A DNA stretch of 64,000 bases from Eudoraea adriatica DSM 19308 (GTDB lineage: Bacteria > Bacteroidota > Bacteroidia > Flavobacteriales > Flavobacteriaceae): positions 682,001-746,000 of the forward strand of contig NZ_KB907546.1 of assembly GCF_000382125.1 (NCBI RefSeq), read 5' to 3'. Below, in pieces: positions 8,580 to 17,230 of the stretch (within the stretch, counting starts at the first letter, position 1; every line of letters begins with the position of its first letter). The translations under genes were made by a program, and so were the position numbers. The notes beneath the pieces are model-generated. The model was not told the origin of the DNA. It was given only the letters and a program-made list of their open reading frames with translations, and did not search any database.

Positions 8580-10288
8580 TAATGAAGCTTCAGTTCTTTA
8601 AGAATCTCATCTATTTTTGCTTCCATTTCCATATCTACTTTTTTAAAGTTTTCGGCAGCATCCAGTTTTGTATTTATACTAAAGTAAAATTTAATTTTTG
8701 GTTCAGTACCACTTGGTCTGGCCGCCATTCTGGTTCCATCTTCTGCAGTATATATTAATACATTGGATTTTGGGATATCAATTTCTGTTACTTCCCCTGT
8801 GACCAGATTCTTAGAAGTAGACGAATTATAGTCATCCACTTTAACTACTTTAGCCCCTCCAATGGATTTTACCGGATTCTCTTTAAATTCAATCATCATT
8901 TTCTTTATCTCTTCTGCCCCGCTCATTCCTTTTTTAGTAATAGAAATCAACCTTTCTTTGTAGAAACCATAGGTAACGTAGCAATCAATGAGCTGTTTAT
9001 AAAAAGAGCTGCCATTGGCTTTGGCCTCCGCGGCAATTTCGCAGGCCAGCAATGTGGCAGTAACTGCGTCTTTATCTCTTACAAAATCACCTACCATATA
9101 ACCAAAGCTCTCTTCGCCTCCGCCAACAAAGTGTTGTTCCGGAAAATCTTTTATCATCTTGGCAATCCATTTAAAGCCGGTTAATGATGTTTTGCATTCC
9201 ACGCCATAGCTCTTGGCCAATTCATTCATCATAGGAGTAGAAACTATAGTGGTGGCAATAAATTCGTTGCCTGTAAATCCTTGTTTTTCTCTCTGATCCA
9301 ATAAAAATTTAGTCATCAGGAACATGGTTTGATTTCCATTTAACAATTCCATTTTGCCAGCAGGGTTTCTTACGGCAATGCCTAACCTGTCGCTGTCCGG
9401 ATCTGTTCCAACCACCATGTCAGCTCCTATTTCTTCTGCTTTTTTCATTGCCAGGGTCAGCGCTTCAGGTTCTTCCGGATTAGGAGATTTTACTGTGGGA
9501 AAATCGCCATCCGGTTCGGCTTGTTCTTTAATAATCGTAACATTGTTATAGCCGGCTCGTTTAAGAACTTCAGGGATAACGGTAATGGAAGTTCCATGCA
9601 ATGACGTAAAGACAATTTTAAAATTGTCCTTCTCTTTGGCATTAAAGCTTCCATTTTTCACAGATGCCTGTATAAAAGCTTCATCAACTTCTTTATCTAT
9701 TAATTCAATCAGGCTGGAGTTGGCATTAAAATTAATTTCTTCGTAATTCAGCCGGTTAATTTCTTCAATGATTTCATTGTCCTGAGGAGGCACGATTTGC
9801 CCGCCATCCGTCCAATAAACCTTATAGCCATTGTATTCAGGAGGATTGTGTGATGCGGTTAAAACTATTCCTGCATGGCAGTTTAAGTATCTTACCGCAA
9901 AGGAAAGTTCAGGTGTTGTCCGCAACTGCGAGAAAAGAAATACTTTTATTCCGTTCGCTGATAAGACATCGGCAACAGTCCTGGCAAGGGTATCGCTGTT
10001 ATGTCTGCAGTCATATGCAATTACCACTTTTAATTCTTCACCCGGATAAACCCTTTTCAGGTAGTTGCTTAGTCCCTGGGTGCTTTTGCCTAAAGTATAT
10101 TTGTTTATTCTATTTGTGCCAACTCCCATGATGCCTCTCATGCCCCCTGTGCCAAATTCCATATTTTTATAAAACCTGTCCTTCAGTTCTTCCGGATCAT
10201 TAGCTATAAGATGTTGTATTTCTTTTCTGACCTCCGGATCAAAAAAGTCGCTTTGCCACGCTTTGGCATTAGAAAGAATGTCGTCCAT
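8579..10288 (-). CDS. Phosphoglucomutase/phosphomannomutase family protein
   Basis: A 569-residue alpha-D-phosphohexomutase, interconverting sugar 1- and 6-phosphates in the cytoplasm. The active-site phosphoserine loop TASHNPPEYNGYK is near residue 145, the metal-binding loop DPDSDRLG near 299, the sugar-binding loop GGGEESFGY near 392 and the phosphate-binding RPSGTEPK near 525. The length fits the PGM2-like subgroup common in Bacteroidota rather than the roughly 460-residue ManB/GlmM type. It precedes and overlaps the ABC exporter by one base. Exact sugar preference is not decided. Confidence 0.9.
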   Translation of the reverse strand: MDDILSNAKAWQSDFFDPEVRKEIQHLIANDPEELKDRFYKNMEFGTGGMRGIMGVGTNRINKYTLGKSTQGLSNYLKRVYPGEELKVVIAYDCRHNSDTLARTVADVLSANGIKVFLFSQLRTTPELSFAVRYLNCHAGIVLTASHNPPEYNGYKVYWTDGGQIVPPQDNEIIEEINRLNYEEINFNANSSLIELIDKEVDEAFIQASVKNGSFNAKEKDNFKIVFTSLHGTSITVIPEVLKRAGYNNVTIIKEQAEPDGDFPTVKSPNPEEPEALTLAMKKAEEIGADMVVGTDPDSDRLGIAVRNPAGKMELLNGNQTMFLMTKFLLDQREKQGFTGNEFIATTIVSTPMMNELAKSYGVECKTSLTGFKWIAKMIKDFPEQHFVGGGEESFGYMVGDFVRDKDAVTATLLACEIAAEAKANGSSFYKQLIDCYVTYGFYKERLISITKKGMSGAEEIKKMMIEFKENPVKSIGGAKVVKVDDYNSSTSKNLVTGEVTEIDIPKSNVLIYTAEDGTRMAARPSGTEPKIKFYFSINTKLDAAENFKKVDMEMEAKIDEILKELKLH

Positions 10289-10337
10289 TTGAATGGATTT
10301 TTCGGTTGAAAATTTAAAATTACGAAGAATATCTGTT

Positions 10338-11294
10338 TTAAGGACTTGAAAGATTCAATTCTTCCGAAATGGTATAGCGTTGTACATTTACTCTTGATCG
10401 AACCATTATTTCTCCGAGAAACCCGGCAAGAAAAAATTGGGTTCCGATGATCATTGCAGTAAGTGAAACATAAAATTGTGGTCGTTCGGAGAGCAAGCGC
10501 CCCAAAGGGTTGATAAAAAGCTTGTCAATCCCGAGATAAAGGGCAAATCCAAAGCCAATAATAAACATAAGTACACCCAAAGCCCCGAACAGGTGCATTG
10601 GGCGCTTACCAAATTTTGAAACAAACCAGATAGTAATTAAGTCTAATAACCCATGAATAAAACGTTCTGGTCCAAATTTCGTCTTCCCGTATTTACGAGC
10701 CTGATGTTTAACTACTTTCTCACCTATATTGGAATATCCGGCATTTTTTGCCAGTACAGGTATATACCGATGCATTTCTCCCGAGACCTCAATATTTTTA
10801 ACGACATCGTTTCTGAAGGCTTTCAGGCCACAGTTGAAATCATGTAATTTAACTTTTGATGTTATTCTTGCTGCCCAATTAAATAGTTTGGATGGCATGT
10901 TCTTGAAGATCAGTGAGTCATATCTTATTTTTTTCCAACCCGAAATGAGGTCGAAACCGTCATTCAAAATAAGATGATACATTTCTGGTATTTCCTCCGG
11001 ATTGTCCTGCAGATCAGCATCCATTGTTATAATCACATCGCCCTTGGCCTCTTTAAACCCTGCATGAAGGGCCTGAGATTTTCCGAAATTTTTATGAAAT
11101 CGTATGCCTTTTACATTCGTATCTTGTTGTGCTAACTTTTCAATTACTTTCCAGGAATGGTCCGTGCTGCCGTCGTCTATAAATAAGATCTCATATGAAA
11201 ACTGGTTGGATTCCATGACGCGGGCGATCCAATCATGGAGCTCTTCTAAAGACTCTTCTTCATTAAGTAAGGGAATAACTATAGATAGGTTCAT
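10338..11294 (-). CDS. Family 2 glycosyltransferase with C-terminal membrane helices (DPM/GtrB-like)
   Basis: A 318-residue GT2 enzyme. The nucleotide-binding DDGSTDHSW is near residue 41 and the metal-binding DADLQDNPEE near 94. Two hydrophobic segments at about 235-255 and 275-300 would anchor it in the inner membrane, as in polyprenyl-phosphate sugar transferases of the DPM1/GtrB/ArnC type. It follows the gene order phosphohexomutase-exporter on the same strand but has its own TACTTTTG promoter box, so it may be an independent unit. The probable role is transfer of a sugar from a nucleotide to undecaprenyl phosphate for envelope glycans. Confidence 0.87.
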   Translation of the reverse strand: MNLSIVIPLLNEEESLEELHDWIARVMESNQFSYEILFIDDGSTDHSWKVIEKLAQQDTNVKGIRFHKNFGKSQALHAGFKEAKGDVIITMDADLQDNPEEIPEMYHLILNDGFDLISGWKKIRYDSLIFKNMPSKLFNWAARITSKVKLHDFNCGLKAFRNDVVKNIEVSGEMHRYIPVLAKNAGYSNIGEKVVKHQARKYGKTKFGPERFIHGLLDLITIWFVSKFGKRPMHLFGALGVLMFIIGFGFALYLGIDKLFINPLGRLLSERPQFYVSLTAMIIGTQFFLAGFLGEIMVRSRVNVQRYTISEELNLSSP

Positions 11295-11317
11295 TGACTT
11301 CTAAGGGAAATTCCTGT

Positions 11318-11325
11318 CAAAAGTA
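11318..11325 (-). promoter_or_regulatory. Bacteroidota -7 box for the GT2 gene
   Basis: The minus strand reads TACTTTTG, an exact TAnnTTTG match, 24 bases upstream of the glycosyltransferase ATG at 11294. No clear -33 TTTG is seen. Confidence 0.5.
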
Positions 11326-11338
11326 CGACTTTTAATAA

Positions 11339-11857
11339 TTAATAATCGGGTTTTGCTTTTTTCAATATTAAACCACCAATTAATCCTATAATCAAACCGG
11401 TAATGATATTAAATATTAAAATGATCGGATAAGAAATCCAAAAATAATTTATGGTACCGTCATACTGCTGTTGTAATTGCGCATCAGTCATTACACCTGC
11501 TGCCTCACCGGCGGCTTTTTGATTTTCCGCTATTTTAACCGTAAATTCCGGATCCAACACGTTGGCCAGAAACATTGTATATAAAACTGCTATAATACCT
11601 GAGACGAGCGCAATTCCTGCTCCCAGTTTCAGCGCCTCGCCCAATGCGAGGAACCCGCCATTGGCTTTTCTGAAACTAACAATACCCCAGATAATTACAC
11701 CTACCATAATAATTATGCTGATTACAGTATTGCTTGGGTCCTGAGAGGTGTGGGCATCCATTGAGTACAGCATAATAGCAAAAACTACACTAATTGCCCC
11801 AAGGATCAGGCCGAAGTTCAAGGAATACTTTCCGGTTTTAGGTTGACTTTCTTCCAT
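11339..11857 (-). CDS. DUF4199-type membrane protein
   Basis: A 172-residue integral membrane protein with four predicted helices at about 14-30, 43-62, 75-98 and 140-165. The pattern, with glycine-rich helices (GEALKLGAGIALVSGIIAVLY, described here as the third helix) and an acidic or charged loop between helices 3 and 4, matches DUF4199 proteins of Bacteroidota. Their function is unknown. In other Flavobacteriia a DUF4199 gene is often beside a GT2 gene, as here. It is likely co-oriented or co-transcribed with the glycosyltransferase, though a promoter box separates them. Confidence 0.72.
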   Translation of the reverse strand: MEESQPKTGKYSLNFGLILGAISVVFAIMLYSMDAHTSQDPSNTVISIIIMVGVIIWGIVSFRKANGGFLALGEALKLGAGIALVSGIIAVLYTMFLANVLDPEFTVKIAENQKAAGEAAGVMTDAQLQQQYDGTINYFWISYPIILIFNIITGLIIGLIGGLILKKAKPDY

Positions 11858-11962
11858 TTTTAAATGATTTAGTTGATTTAATTAGTTAGTTGTTTCAGTT
11901 CGAATTTTGTTACATTTAAAGATACAATTTTTAAGAGTTCTTTTTTTGGGAAATTAAAATTG

Positions 11963-11990
11963 TTGTTTCTGAGAAAATTAATTAAATTTG
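11963..11990 (+). promoter_or_regulatory. Promoter of rpmE2
   Basis: A -33-like TTG (11963-11965), a 17-base spacer and an exact -7 box TAAATTTG (11983-11990) fit the Bacteroidota sigma-A promoter. Transcription would start near 11997, which excludes the upstream in-frame ATG at 11960 as the translation start and supports 12026. Confidence 0.75.
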
Positions 11991-12025
11991 CACGCTTAAA
12001 ATTCAGAAGTTTAAAAGAAGATAAA

Positions 12026-12334
12026 ATGAAAAAAGGTATACATCCGGATAATTACAGATTGGTAGCATTCAAAGACATGTCTAATGACGATGTATTTATT
12101 ACCAAATCTACAGCAGCTACAAAGGAGACTTTAGAAGTTGAGGGTGTGGAATACCCACTGGTTAAACTAGAAATTTCAAGAACCTCTCATCCATTCTACA
12201 CAGGAAAAGCTAAATTGGTAGATACAGCAGGTAGAATAGACAAATTTAAGAGCAAATATAAAAAGTTCAAGAAGGAGGTAAAACCATCGACACCGGAGGC
12301 TAAGGATGCCAAGACTGGTACTGAAGAAAAGTAG
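12026..12334 (+). CDS. rpmE2: 50S ribosomal protein L31 type B
   Basis: Ribosomal protein L31 of the zinc-free type B. The product from ATG 12026 is 102 residues and begins [11 protein letters not shown], the usual start of the family, with [13 protein letters not shown] and [20 protein letters not shown] following. The CxxC zinc cysteines of type A are absent. An in-frame ATG exists 66 bases upstream but lies before the promoter -7 box, so it was not chosen. A Lys/Glu-rich tail of about 20 residues follows the core. The gene ends at a strong intrinsic terminator and is monocistronic. Confidence 0.95.
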   Translation: MKKGIHPDNYRLVAFKDMSNDDVFITKSTAATKETLEVEGVEYPLVKLEISRTSHPFYTGKAKLVDTAGRIDKFKSKYKKFKKEVKPSTPEAKDAKTGTEEK

Positions 12335-12360
12335 ACTTTTTAAAATTCGATATAAAGATG

Positions 12361-12400
12361 CGCCTCCGATTGCTATCGGGGGCGTTATTTTTTTATTTTT
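12361..12400 (+). terminator. Intrinsic terminator after rpmE2
   Basis: CGCCTCCGAT-TGCT-ATCGGGGGCG (12361-12384) forms a 10-bp stem with one G-T wobble and a 4-base loop, followed by a T-rich tract. It isolates rpmE2 from the GlmU-like gene at 12418. Confidence 0.9.
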
Positions 12401-12417
12401 ATTTAAAATTTGAATAG

Positions 12418-13593
12418 ATGAATTACATTCTTTTTGACGACGAGGTCAGGAATTCGTTATTGCCTTTTACATTTACCAGACCTGTTGCAGATATTAGATT
12501 TGGTATTCTTACGATTAGAGAAAAATGGGAGAAGTACCTGAATACCTCTATCAGTACAAAGACAGAAAAATACCTCTCTAAAAAATTCCCAATGATTACG
12601 GAGAGCGCAAATGTTCTGCTAAATGCTTCTTTCTGCCCTACCAAAGAACTTGTGTCGCTGATACTTAGTTTAAAAAAGAACGAAGCAGTTTATAAAGAAG
12701 ATAATTTAATCGCCTATTTCTCGGAAAATACCCAGGAAGAAGTTGATTTTTCGGACTATAAAAAAATTAATTTTGAGGGAGATTTATTGAGGGTTAAAAA
12801 TACCTGGGATATTTTTTCCAAGAATGGTATTGCTCTACAGGATGATTTTGAACATATCACAAGAGGAAGGCAAAGTGCCCCCATTTCTGTTACCAACCAT
12901 TTGATAAACCCGGAAAATATTTTTCTTGAAGAGGGTGCCCGGGTAGAATACAGCATTTTAAATGCCACGGAGGGGCCAATATACCTGGGTAAGGACTCCG
13001 AAGTTATGGAAGGAAACCTGATTCGCGGTGCCTTTGCTTTATGTGAAAAAGCCGTGGTAAAAATGGGAGCTAAGATCTATGGGCCAACCACAGTTGGTCC
13101 TTACGGCAAAGTATGTGGAGAAATAAATAATTCGGTAATTTTTGGCTATTCAAGCAAAGGGCATGATGGTTACCTGGGAAATTCTGTTTTAGGTGAATGG
13201 TGCAATATTGGGGCAGATTCCAACAATTCAAATTTAAAAAATAATTATGCTAAAGTTCGGTTATGGAATTACGCCACCGAGCGGTTTGAGCATACAGGAC
13301 TTCAATTTTGTGGCCTTATGATGGGTGATCATAGCAAAACAGCAATTAATACTATGTTCAATACCGGAACCGTAATAGGAGTTAATGCAAATATCTATGT
13401 CCCGGGTTTTCCGAGAAATTTTGTACCCAGTTTTAGTTGGGGTGGCGCTTCCGGGTTTACTACTTATCTGCCAAAGAAAGCGTATGAAGCTGCGGAAGTA
13501 ATGATGGCAAGAAGGGGTGTTATATTTGATGCAGAGGAGGCAGAAATCCTTAACCATGTTTTTGAGTTGACCAGAAAGTACCGGAATTACTGA
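12418..13593 (+). CDS. GlmU-like sugar nucleotidyltransferase with left-handed beta-helix
   Basis: A 391-residue protein matching the Bacteroidota GlmU-like family (alternative GlmU). The N-terminus MNYILFDDEVRNSLLPFTFTRP is the diagnostic opening and replaces the normal LAAGxGTRM nucleotidyltransferase loop. The second half (about 165-350) has hexapeptide-like repeats such as IYLGKDSEV and IYGPTTVGPYG, as in acyltransferases with a left-handed beta-helix. The expected role is UDP-GlcNAc synthesis or a related step of envelope precursor supply. This is family knowledge; the active site cannot be confirmed by eye. The start ATG lies just 18 bases after the terminator T-tract. Confidence 0.82.
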   Translation: MNYILFDDEVRNSLLPFTFTRPVADIRFGILTIREKWEKYLNTSISTKTEKYLSKKFPMITESANVLLNASFCPTKELVSLILSLKKNEAVYKEDNLIAYFSENTQEEVDFSDYKKINFEGDLLRVKNTWDIFSKNGIALQDDFEHITRGRQSAPISVTNHLINPENIFLEEGARVEYSILNATEGPIYLGKDSEVMEGNLIRGAFALCEKAVVKMGAKIYGPTTVGPYGKVCGEINNSVIFGYSSKGHDGYLGNSVLGEWCNIGADSNNSNLKNNYAKVRLWNYATERFEHTGLQFCGLMMGDHSKTAINTMFNTGTVIGVNANIYVPGFPRNFVPSFSWGGASGFTTYLPKKAYEAAEVMMARRGVIFDAEEAEILNHVFELTRKYRNY

Positions 13594-13696
13594 CCAACAA
13601 TCCCCGGAAATATTTACAGCAATCAATACAAAGCCATGTAAACCAGGGCAGTGGTTTCTAAACCGCTATCGCTTAAATGATTGCATTAAATTTTGA

Positions 13697-13704
13697 TATC
13701 TTTG
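13697..13704 (+). promoter_or_regulatory. Bacteroidota -7 box for mtaB
   Basis: TATCTTTG matches TAnnTTTG exactly and lies 29 bases before the mtaB ATG. The -33 element is not clear. Confidence 0.5.
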
Positions 13705-13733
13705 CCAACGCTAATTTAGTATCATAGGTTTTA

Positions 13734-15062
13734 ATGAGGAAGAGAGTAGCATTTTACACACTGGGATGTAAACTGAATTTTTCGGAAACTTCAACAATTG
13801 CAAGGAGTTTTGACAGTAAAGGATATGATCGCGTGGATTTTAAGGATCGTGCAGATATGTATGTCATAAATACCTGTTCGGTTACAGAGAATGCGGATAA
13901 ACGCTTTAAAACGCTAGTAAGGCAAGCCCAAAAAACAAATCCGGATGCTTTTGTTACAGCCATAGGTTGTTATGCCCAATTAAAGCCGCAAGAGCTTGCA
14001 GAGATTCATGGTGTGGACCTGGTTTTAGGTGCTTCAGAAAAGTTTAAGATATTAGACTATGTCAATGATCTTTCTAAGAATGATTTTGGTGTTGTTCATT
14101 CCTGTGAAATTGATGAAGTGGATTTCTATGTTGGAAGTTATGCTGTTGGCGACAGAACCCGAGGTTTTTTAAAGGTCCAGGATGGTTGCGATTATAAATG
14201 TACGTATTGTACTATCCCTCTTGCCAGGGGTATATCAAGAAGTGATACCCTTGAAAATGTATTGAAAAATGCTAAAGAAATTTCAGAACAAGGCATAAAG
14301 GAGATTGTACTTACCGGTGTAAATATTGGGGATTATGGCAAAGGAGAATTCGGGAATAAAAAACATAAACATACTTTTTTTGACCTTGTAAAAGCATTGG
14401 ATAAGGTTGAGGGTATTCACAGGCTTCGAATTTCATCTATTGAACCTAACCTCCTCAAAAATGAAACCATAGACTTTGTTGCCGGCAGTACTTCTTTCGT
14501 ACCGCATTTTCACATCCCTTTGCAGAGTGGGAGTGATGAACTTCTAAAGAAAATGAAAAGGCGATACCTTACCGATCTCTATGTGGATAGGGTAAACAGG
14601 ATCAGGAAAGTGATGCCTGATGCCTGTATAGGGGTAGATGTTATTGTGGGATTTCCCGGTGAAACGGATAAACACTTTTTAGAAACATATAACTTCCTGA
14701 ATGGCCTGGAGATATCCTATTTGCATGTTTTTACATATTCAGAACGAGATGGTACTGAAGCAGCCGGGATGTCTCAGGTTGTGCCAAAAAATGTACGGAG
14801 TAAGCGAAGCAAAATGCTACGGGGCCTTTCTGTTAAAAAACGAAGGTCATTTTATGAGAGCCAACTTGGAAAGAAAAAAACTGTATTGTTCGAGAGTGAA
14901 AATAAAGAGGGTTATATCTATGGATTTACCGAAAACTACATAAAAGTAAAAGCACCATGGAATCCTGATTTGGTAAATACCTTACACGAGGTGACTCTTG
15001 TTGAAATATATGAAGACGGCTTGGTGCAGATAAGTTTTGTGCCAAATGATGTTATGGCATAA
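13734..15062 (+). CDS. mtaB: tRNA (t6A37) methylthiotransferase MtaB
   Basis: Radical SAM enzyme that turns t6A into ms2t6A at position 37 of ANN-decoding tRNAs. The 442-residue protein has the three N-terminal cluster cysteines in TLGCKLNFSE (C12), NTCSVTENAD (near 48) and GCYAQLKP (near 81), and the radical SAM CxxxCxxC in CDYKCTYC (about 151-158). The C-terminal 60 residues fit a TRAM RNA-binding domain. The cofactors are two 4Fe-4S clusters and SAM. The NTCSVTENAD motif favours MtaB over MiaB or RimO. Its stop codon abuts the terminator of the convergent gene. Confidence 0.93.
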   Translation: MRKRVAFYTLGCKLNFSETSTIARSFDSKGYDRVDFKDRADMYVINTCSVTENADKRFKTLVRQAQKTNPDAFVTAIGCYAQLKPQELAEIHGVDLVLGASEKFKILDYVNDLSKNDFGVVHSCEIDEVDFYVGSYAVGDRTRGFLKVQDGCDYKCTYCTIPLARGISRSDTLENVLKNAKEISEQGIKEIVLTGVNIGDYGKGEFGNKKHKHTFFDLVKALDKVEGIHRLRISSIEPNLLKNETIDFVAGSTSFVPHFHIPLQSGSDELLKKMKRRYLTDLYVDRVNRIRKVMPDACIGVDVIVGFPGETDKHFLETYNFLNGLEISYLHVFTYSERDGTEAAGMSQVVPKNVRSKRSKMLRGLSVKKRRSFYESQLGKKKTVLFESENKEGYIYGFTENYIKVKAPWNPDLVNTLHEVTLVEIYEDGLVQISFVPNDVMA

Positions 15063-15083
15063 AAAAACCTCCGGAAGGAGGTT
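15061..15083 (-). terminator. Intrinsic terminator of the GNAT gene
   Basis: On the minus strand AACCTCC-TTCC-GGAGGTT (15083-15066) is followed by a run of T residues. The T-tract overlaps the stop codon region of the convergent mtaB gene. The plus strand has no T-tract after the hairpin. Confidence 0.85.
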
Positions 15084-15092
15084 CGTAAATTT

Positions 15093-15386
15093 TCAGATCC
15101 GGATGCCTACCGGGAGCATTTCCTTATATTGTCTGTTCTTTCGTAAAAAACCTGCAATTTGAGGACTTGTTGGAACGACTCTGAGATTTTGTTCCTGTAT
15201 TAGATTTAGAACCGATTTAATAAATTCTTCTTTAAAACCTTCTTGCGATATTTCTTCAGGAATAACCAATTTGGTTAAAAAGACTTTTCTTTCCTGAGAA
15301 GAGTATTCAATTTTGGCAAGATGACCATCAACCCTAGTTTCAAATTGACGTAAGAAACTATTATCCTTAATTGCTACTTCATTCAT
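15093..15386 (-). CDS. Small GNAT-like protein (COG2388/YjdJ-type)
   Basis: A 97-residue protein resembling the short GCN5-related N-acetyltransferase-like family: FETRVDGHLAKIEYSSQERKVF at about 14-35 gives the first two strands, LTKLVIPEEI the third, and a helix plus RVVPTSPQIAGFLRKNRQYKEML the conserved C-terminal block (about 74-93). The canonical protein has a yxxxGxG acyl-CoA loop; here that loop is degenerate (ISQEGFKEEFI), so activity is uncertain. Single-gene unit with its own terminator. Confidence 0.75.
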   Translation of the reverse strand: MNEVAIKDNSFLRQFETRVDGHLAKIEYSSQERKVFLTKLVIPEEISQEGFKEEFIKSVLNLIQEQNLRVVPTSPQIAGFLRKNRQYKEMLPVGIRI

Positions 15387-15418
15387 ATAGTTTGATTTAA
15401 AATGGTTTCAGATAAAAA

Positions 15419-15445
15419 AATTACGATCTTGCATTAATCGTAATT
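15419..15445. repeat. Perfect 9-bp inverted repeat in a divergent promoter region
   Basis: AATTACGAT (15419-15427) and ATCGTAATT (15437-15445) are perfect inverted arms with a 9-base spacer. The site is 33 bases upstream of the GNAT start and 117 bases upstream of the hydrolase start, a plausible operator position. There is no T-tract, so it is not a normal terminator. Confidence 0.4.
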
Positions 15446-15561
15446 ATCTATAATGTTAGCCAAAGATTAATTAACCAAGCGGCCGTGGTAATTTAACATT
15501 CAGCGTACAAAATTAAGGAAAAATTTGCTAATTTCCTAGTAAAATCAAGAGATAAGACTAA

Positions 15562-16224
15562 ATGGGTGCAACAAAAATTCCAGTTTATTTCATGCCGGGA
15601 ATGGCAGCCAGTTCTGGTATTTTTAAAAATATTGAATTAGATAAAGAAAGATTTGAAATGCATCTGTTGGAGTGGTTTGTTCCTGAATACGGGATTACTT
15701 TTGAGGCTTATGCTAATCAAATGTGCATGCAAATTAAACACGAACGGCCGGTACTTATAGGGGTTTCCCTGGGTGGAATGCTTGTTCAGGAAATGGCAAA
15801 ACTAATAGAAACAAAAAAAGTTATTATAATCTCAAGTGTCAAACAAAAATCAGAATTGCCTAAACGTCTGATATTTGCCAAATACACTAAAATCCACAAA
15901 TTGTTGCCAACCGGTCTGGTAAATAATGTTGAACTTTTGGTTAAATATGCTTTTGGGGTGCCAATTAAAAACCGGTTGAAATTATATGAACAGTACCTGG
16001 CTGTTCGTGATAAATATTACATTGATTGGTGCATAGATAAGATAGTTCATTGGAATCAAAGTAGTTATGATCCAAATTTAATTCATATTCATGGCGATAA
16101 TGATGTGGTATTTCCTATTCAATATATTAAGGATTGTCATATAGTTCCAAAAGGAACACATACCATGATCATTCACAGATATAAATGGTTTAATGAACGA
16201 TTGCCCACAATTATTTTGGAATAA
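15562..16224 (+). CDS. Alpha/beta hydrolase
   Basis: A 220-residue cytoplasmic alpha/beta-hydrolase-fold protein. The nucleophile elbow is GVSLGG near residue 73-78 (Ser75), the acid is likely in HIHGDNDVVFP near 175-180, and the general base His is probably in PKGTHTMIIH near 198-201. The oxyanion region near the N-terminus reads FMPGMAASSG. All three elements are present, so it should be an active esterase or related hydrolase; the substrate is unknown. It stands upstream of a lytic transglycosylase gene that has its own promoter. Confidence 0.8.
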   Translation: MGATKIPVYFMPGMAASSGIFKNIELDKERFEMHLLEWFVPEYGITFEAYANQMCMQIKHERPVLIGVSLGGMLVQEMAKLIETKKVIIISSVKQKSELPKRLIFAKYTKIHKLLPTGLVNNVELLVKYAFGVPIKNRLKLYEQYLAVRDKYYIDWCIDKIVHWNQSSYDPNLIHIHGDNDVVFPIQYIKDCHIVPKGTHTMIIHRYKWFNERLPTIILE

Positions 16225-16247
16225 CGGAGTTGTATTTTATACCTTTG
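16215..16247 (+). promoter_or_regulatory. Promoter of the lytic transglycosylase gene
   Basis: TTTG at 16215-16218 and an exact -7 box TACCTTTG at 16240-16247 are separated by 21 bases. The -7 box is 22 bases upstream of the ATG at 16270. The -33 element lies inside the 3' end of the hydrolase gene. Confidence 0.6.
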
Positions 16248-16269
16248 ATAGGTCACTAAATAAAATATT

Positions 16270-17226
16270 ATGAGCATAATAAAAAATATACTGATGATTT
16301 TAGGGGTTGTTTTTGTAATAAGCACCTTAATTTTTGCCGTGCAACAAGGAGATACTATTGGTGATGAGTATCAAGGGAACGACCCTCAAACAAAAGATAA
16401 AAATGTTTCCAGTGCGTATCGAATTTCTGCTATTGAAATTCCGGAAGATTTAAATTTTGCCAACGAAAAAGTACCGCAGGAAGACCCTGAGATATTGGAA
16501 AGAGTGGACAGGGAATTTTTGGTAAACACCTATTGGCAATCAAATGCTCTGCTGCTTATGAAGCGCGCACATAAATATTTTCCCGTTATTGAACCCATAC
16601 TTTCCAAAAATGGTATTCCTGATGATTTTAAATATTTGGCAGTAGCTGAGAGTGGTTTGCAAAATGTAGTATCTCATGCCGGCGCAACCGGATTTTGGCA
16701 AATTATGAAGGCTACGGGTCGTGAATATGGTTTGGAAATAAATGATAATGTTGATGAGCGCTATCACCTGGAAAAATCTACAGAAGTGGCTTGCAGGTAC
16801 TTACAGAAATACAAAGATAAATACGGTAGCTGGACCCTGGCTGCAGCAGCTTATAATGCCGGGCCTGGCTCTATAAACAAGTTTATGGGGATACAACAGG
16901 CTAATGATTATTATGATTTGCTTTTAGGGCAGGAAACAGGTCGCTATGTTTTTCGGATACTTGCAATAAAGGAAATACTCAGTAATCCTGCAAAATACGG
17001 ATTTGAAATTGAAAGTGATGATCTTTATAATGCAGTGCCAACATTTAATGTCGTTGTTGATGAGCCAGTGCAGAATTTTGCAGATTTTGCGCAGCAATAT
17101 GAAATAAATTATAAAATTCTCAAACGTCATAATCCCTGGTTAAGGGAACCTCATCTTAATAATGCTTCGGGAAAAACCTATACTTTGGAAATTCCTAATA
17201 AGGGATATTATAAAGTATCAAAGTAA
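16270..17226 (+). CDS. Lytic transglycosylase (SLT/MltD-like)
   Basis: A 318-residue murein-cleaving enzyme that forms 1,6-anhydro-muropeptides in the periplasm. An N-terminal hydrophobic segment (about 5-23) is a signal or anchor. The SLT domain has VAESGLQN near residue 128-135 with the catalytic Glu, then ATGFWQIM near 142-149 and AAAYNAGPG near 196-204. The C-terminal region (about 265-318) has YEINYKILKRHNPWL, reminiscent of a degenerate LysM-like module as in MltD. It is transcribed from its own promoter. Confidence 0.9.
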   Translation: MSIIKNILMILGVVFVISTLIFAVQQGDTIGDEYQGNDPQTKDKNVSSAYRISAIEIPEDLNFANEKVPQEDPEILERVDREFLVNTYWQSNALLLMKRAHKYFPVIEPILSKNGIPDDFKYLAVAESGLQNVVSHAGATGFWQIMKATGREYGLEINDNVDERYHLEKSTEVACRYLQKYKDKYGSWTLAAAAYNAGPGSINKFMGIQQANDYYDLLLGQETGRYVFRILAIKEILSNPAKYGFEIESDDLYNAVPTFNVVVDEPVQNFADFAQQYEINYKILKRHNPWLREPHLNNASGKTYTLEIPNKGYYKVSK

Positions 17227-17230
17227 GCCC

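Noticed and set aside
11960-12025. Upstream N-terminal extension of L31
   Set aside because: The ATG at 11960 lies before the promoter -7 box, and the added 22 residues are not part of the L31 family.
12403-12417. AAAATTTG-like box just before the GlmU-like gene
   Set aside because: It does not match TAnnTTTG spacing and lies only a few bases from the ATG, too close for a -7 box.
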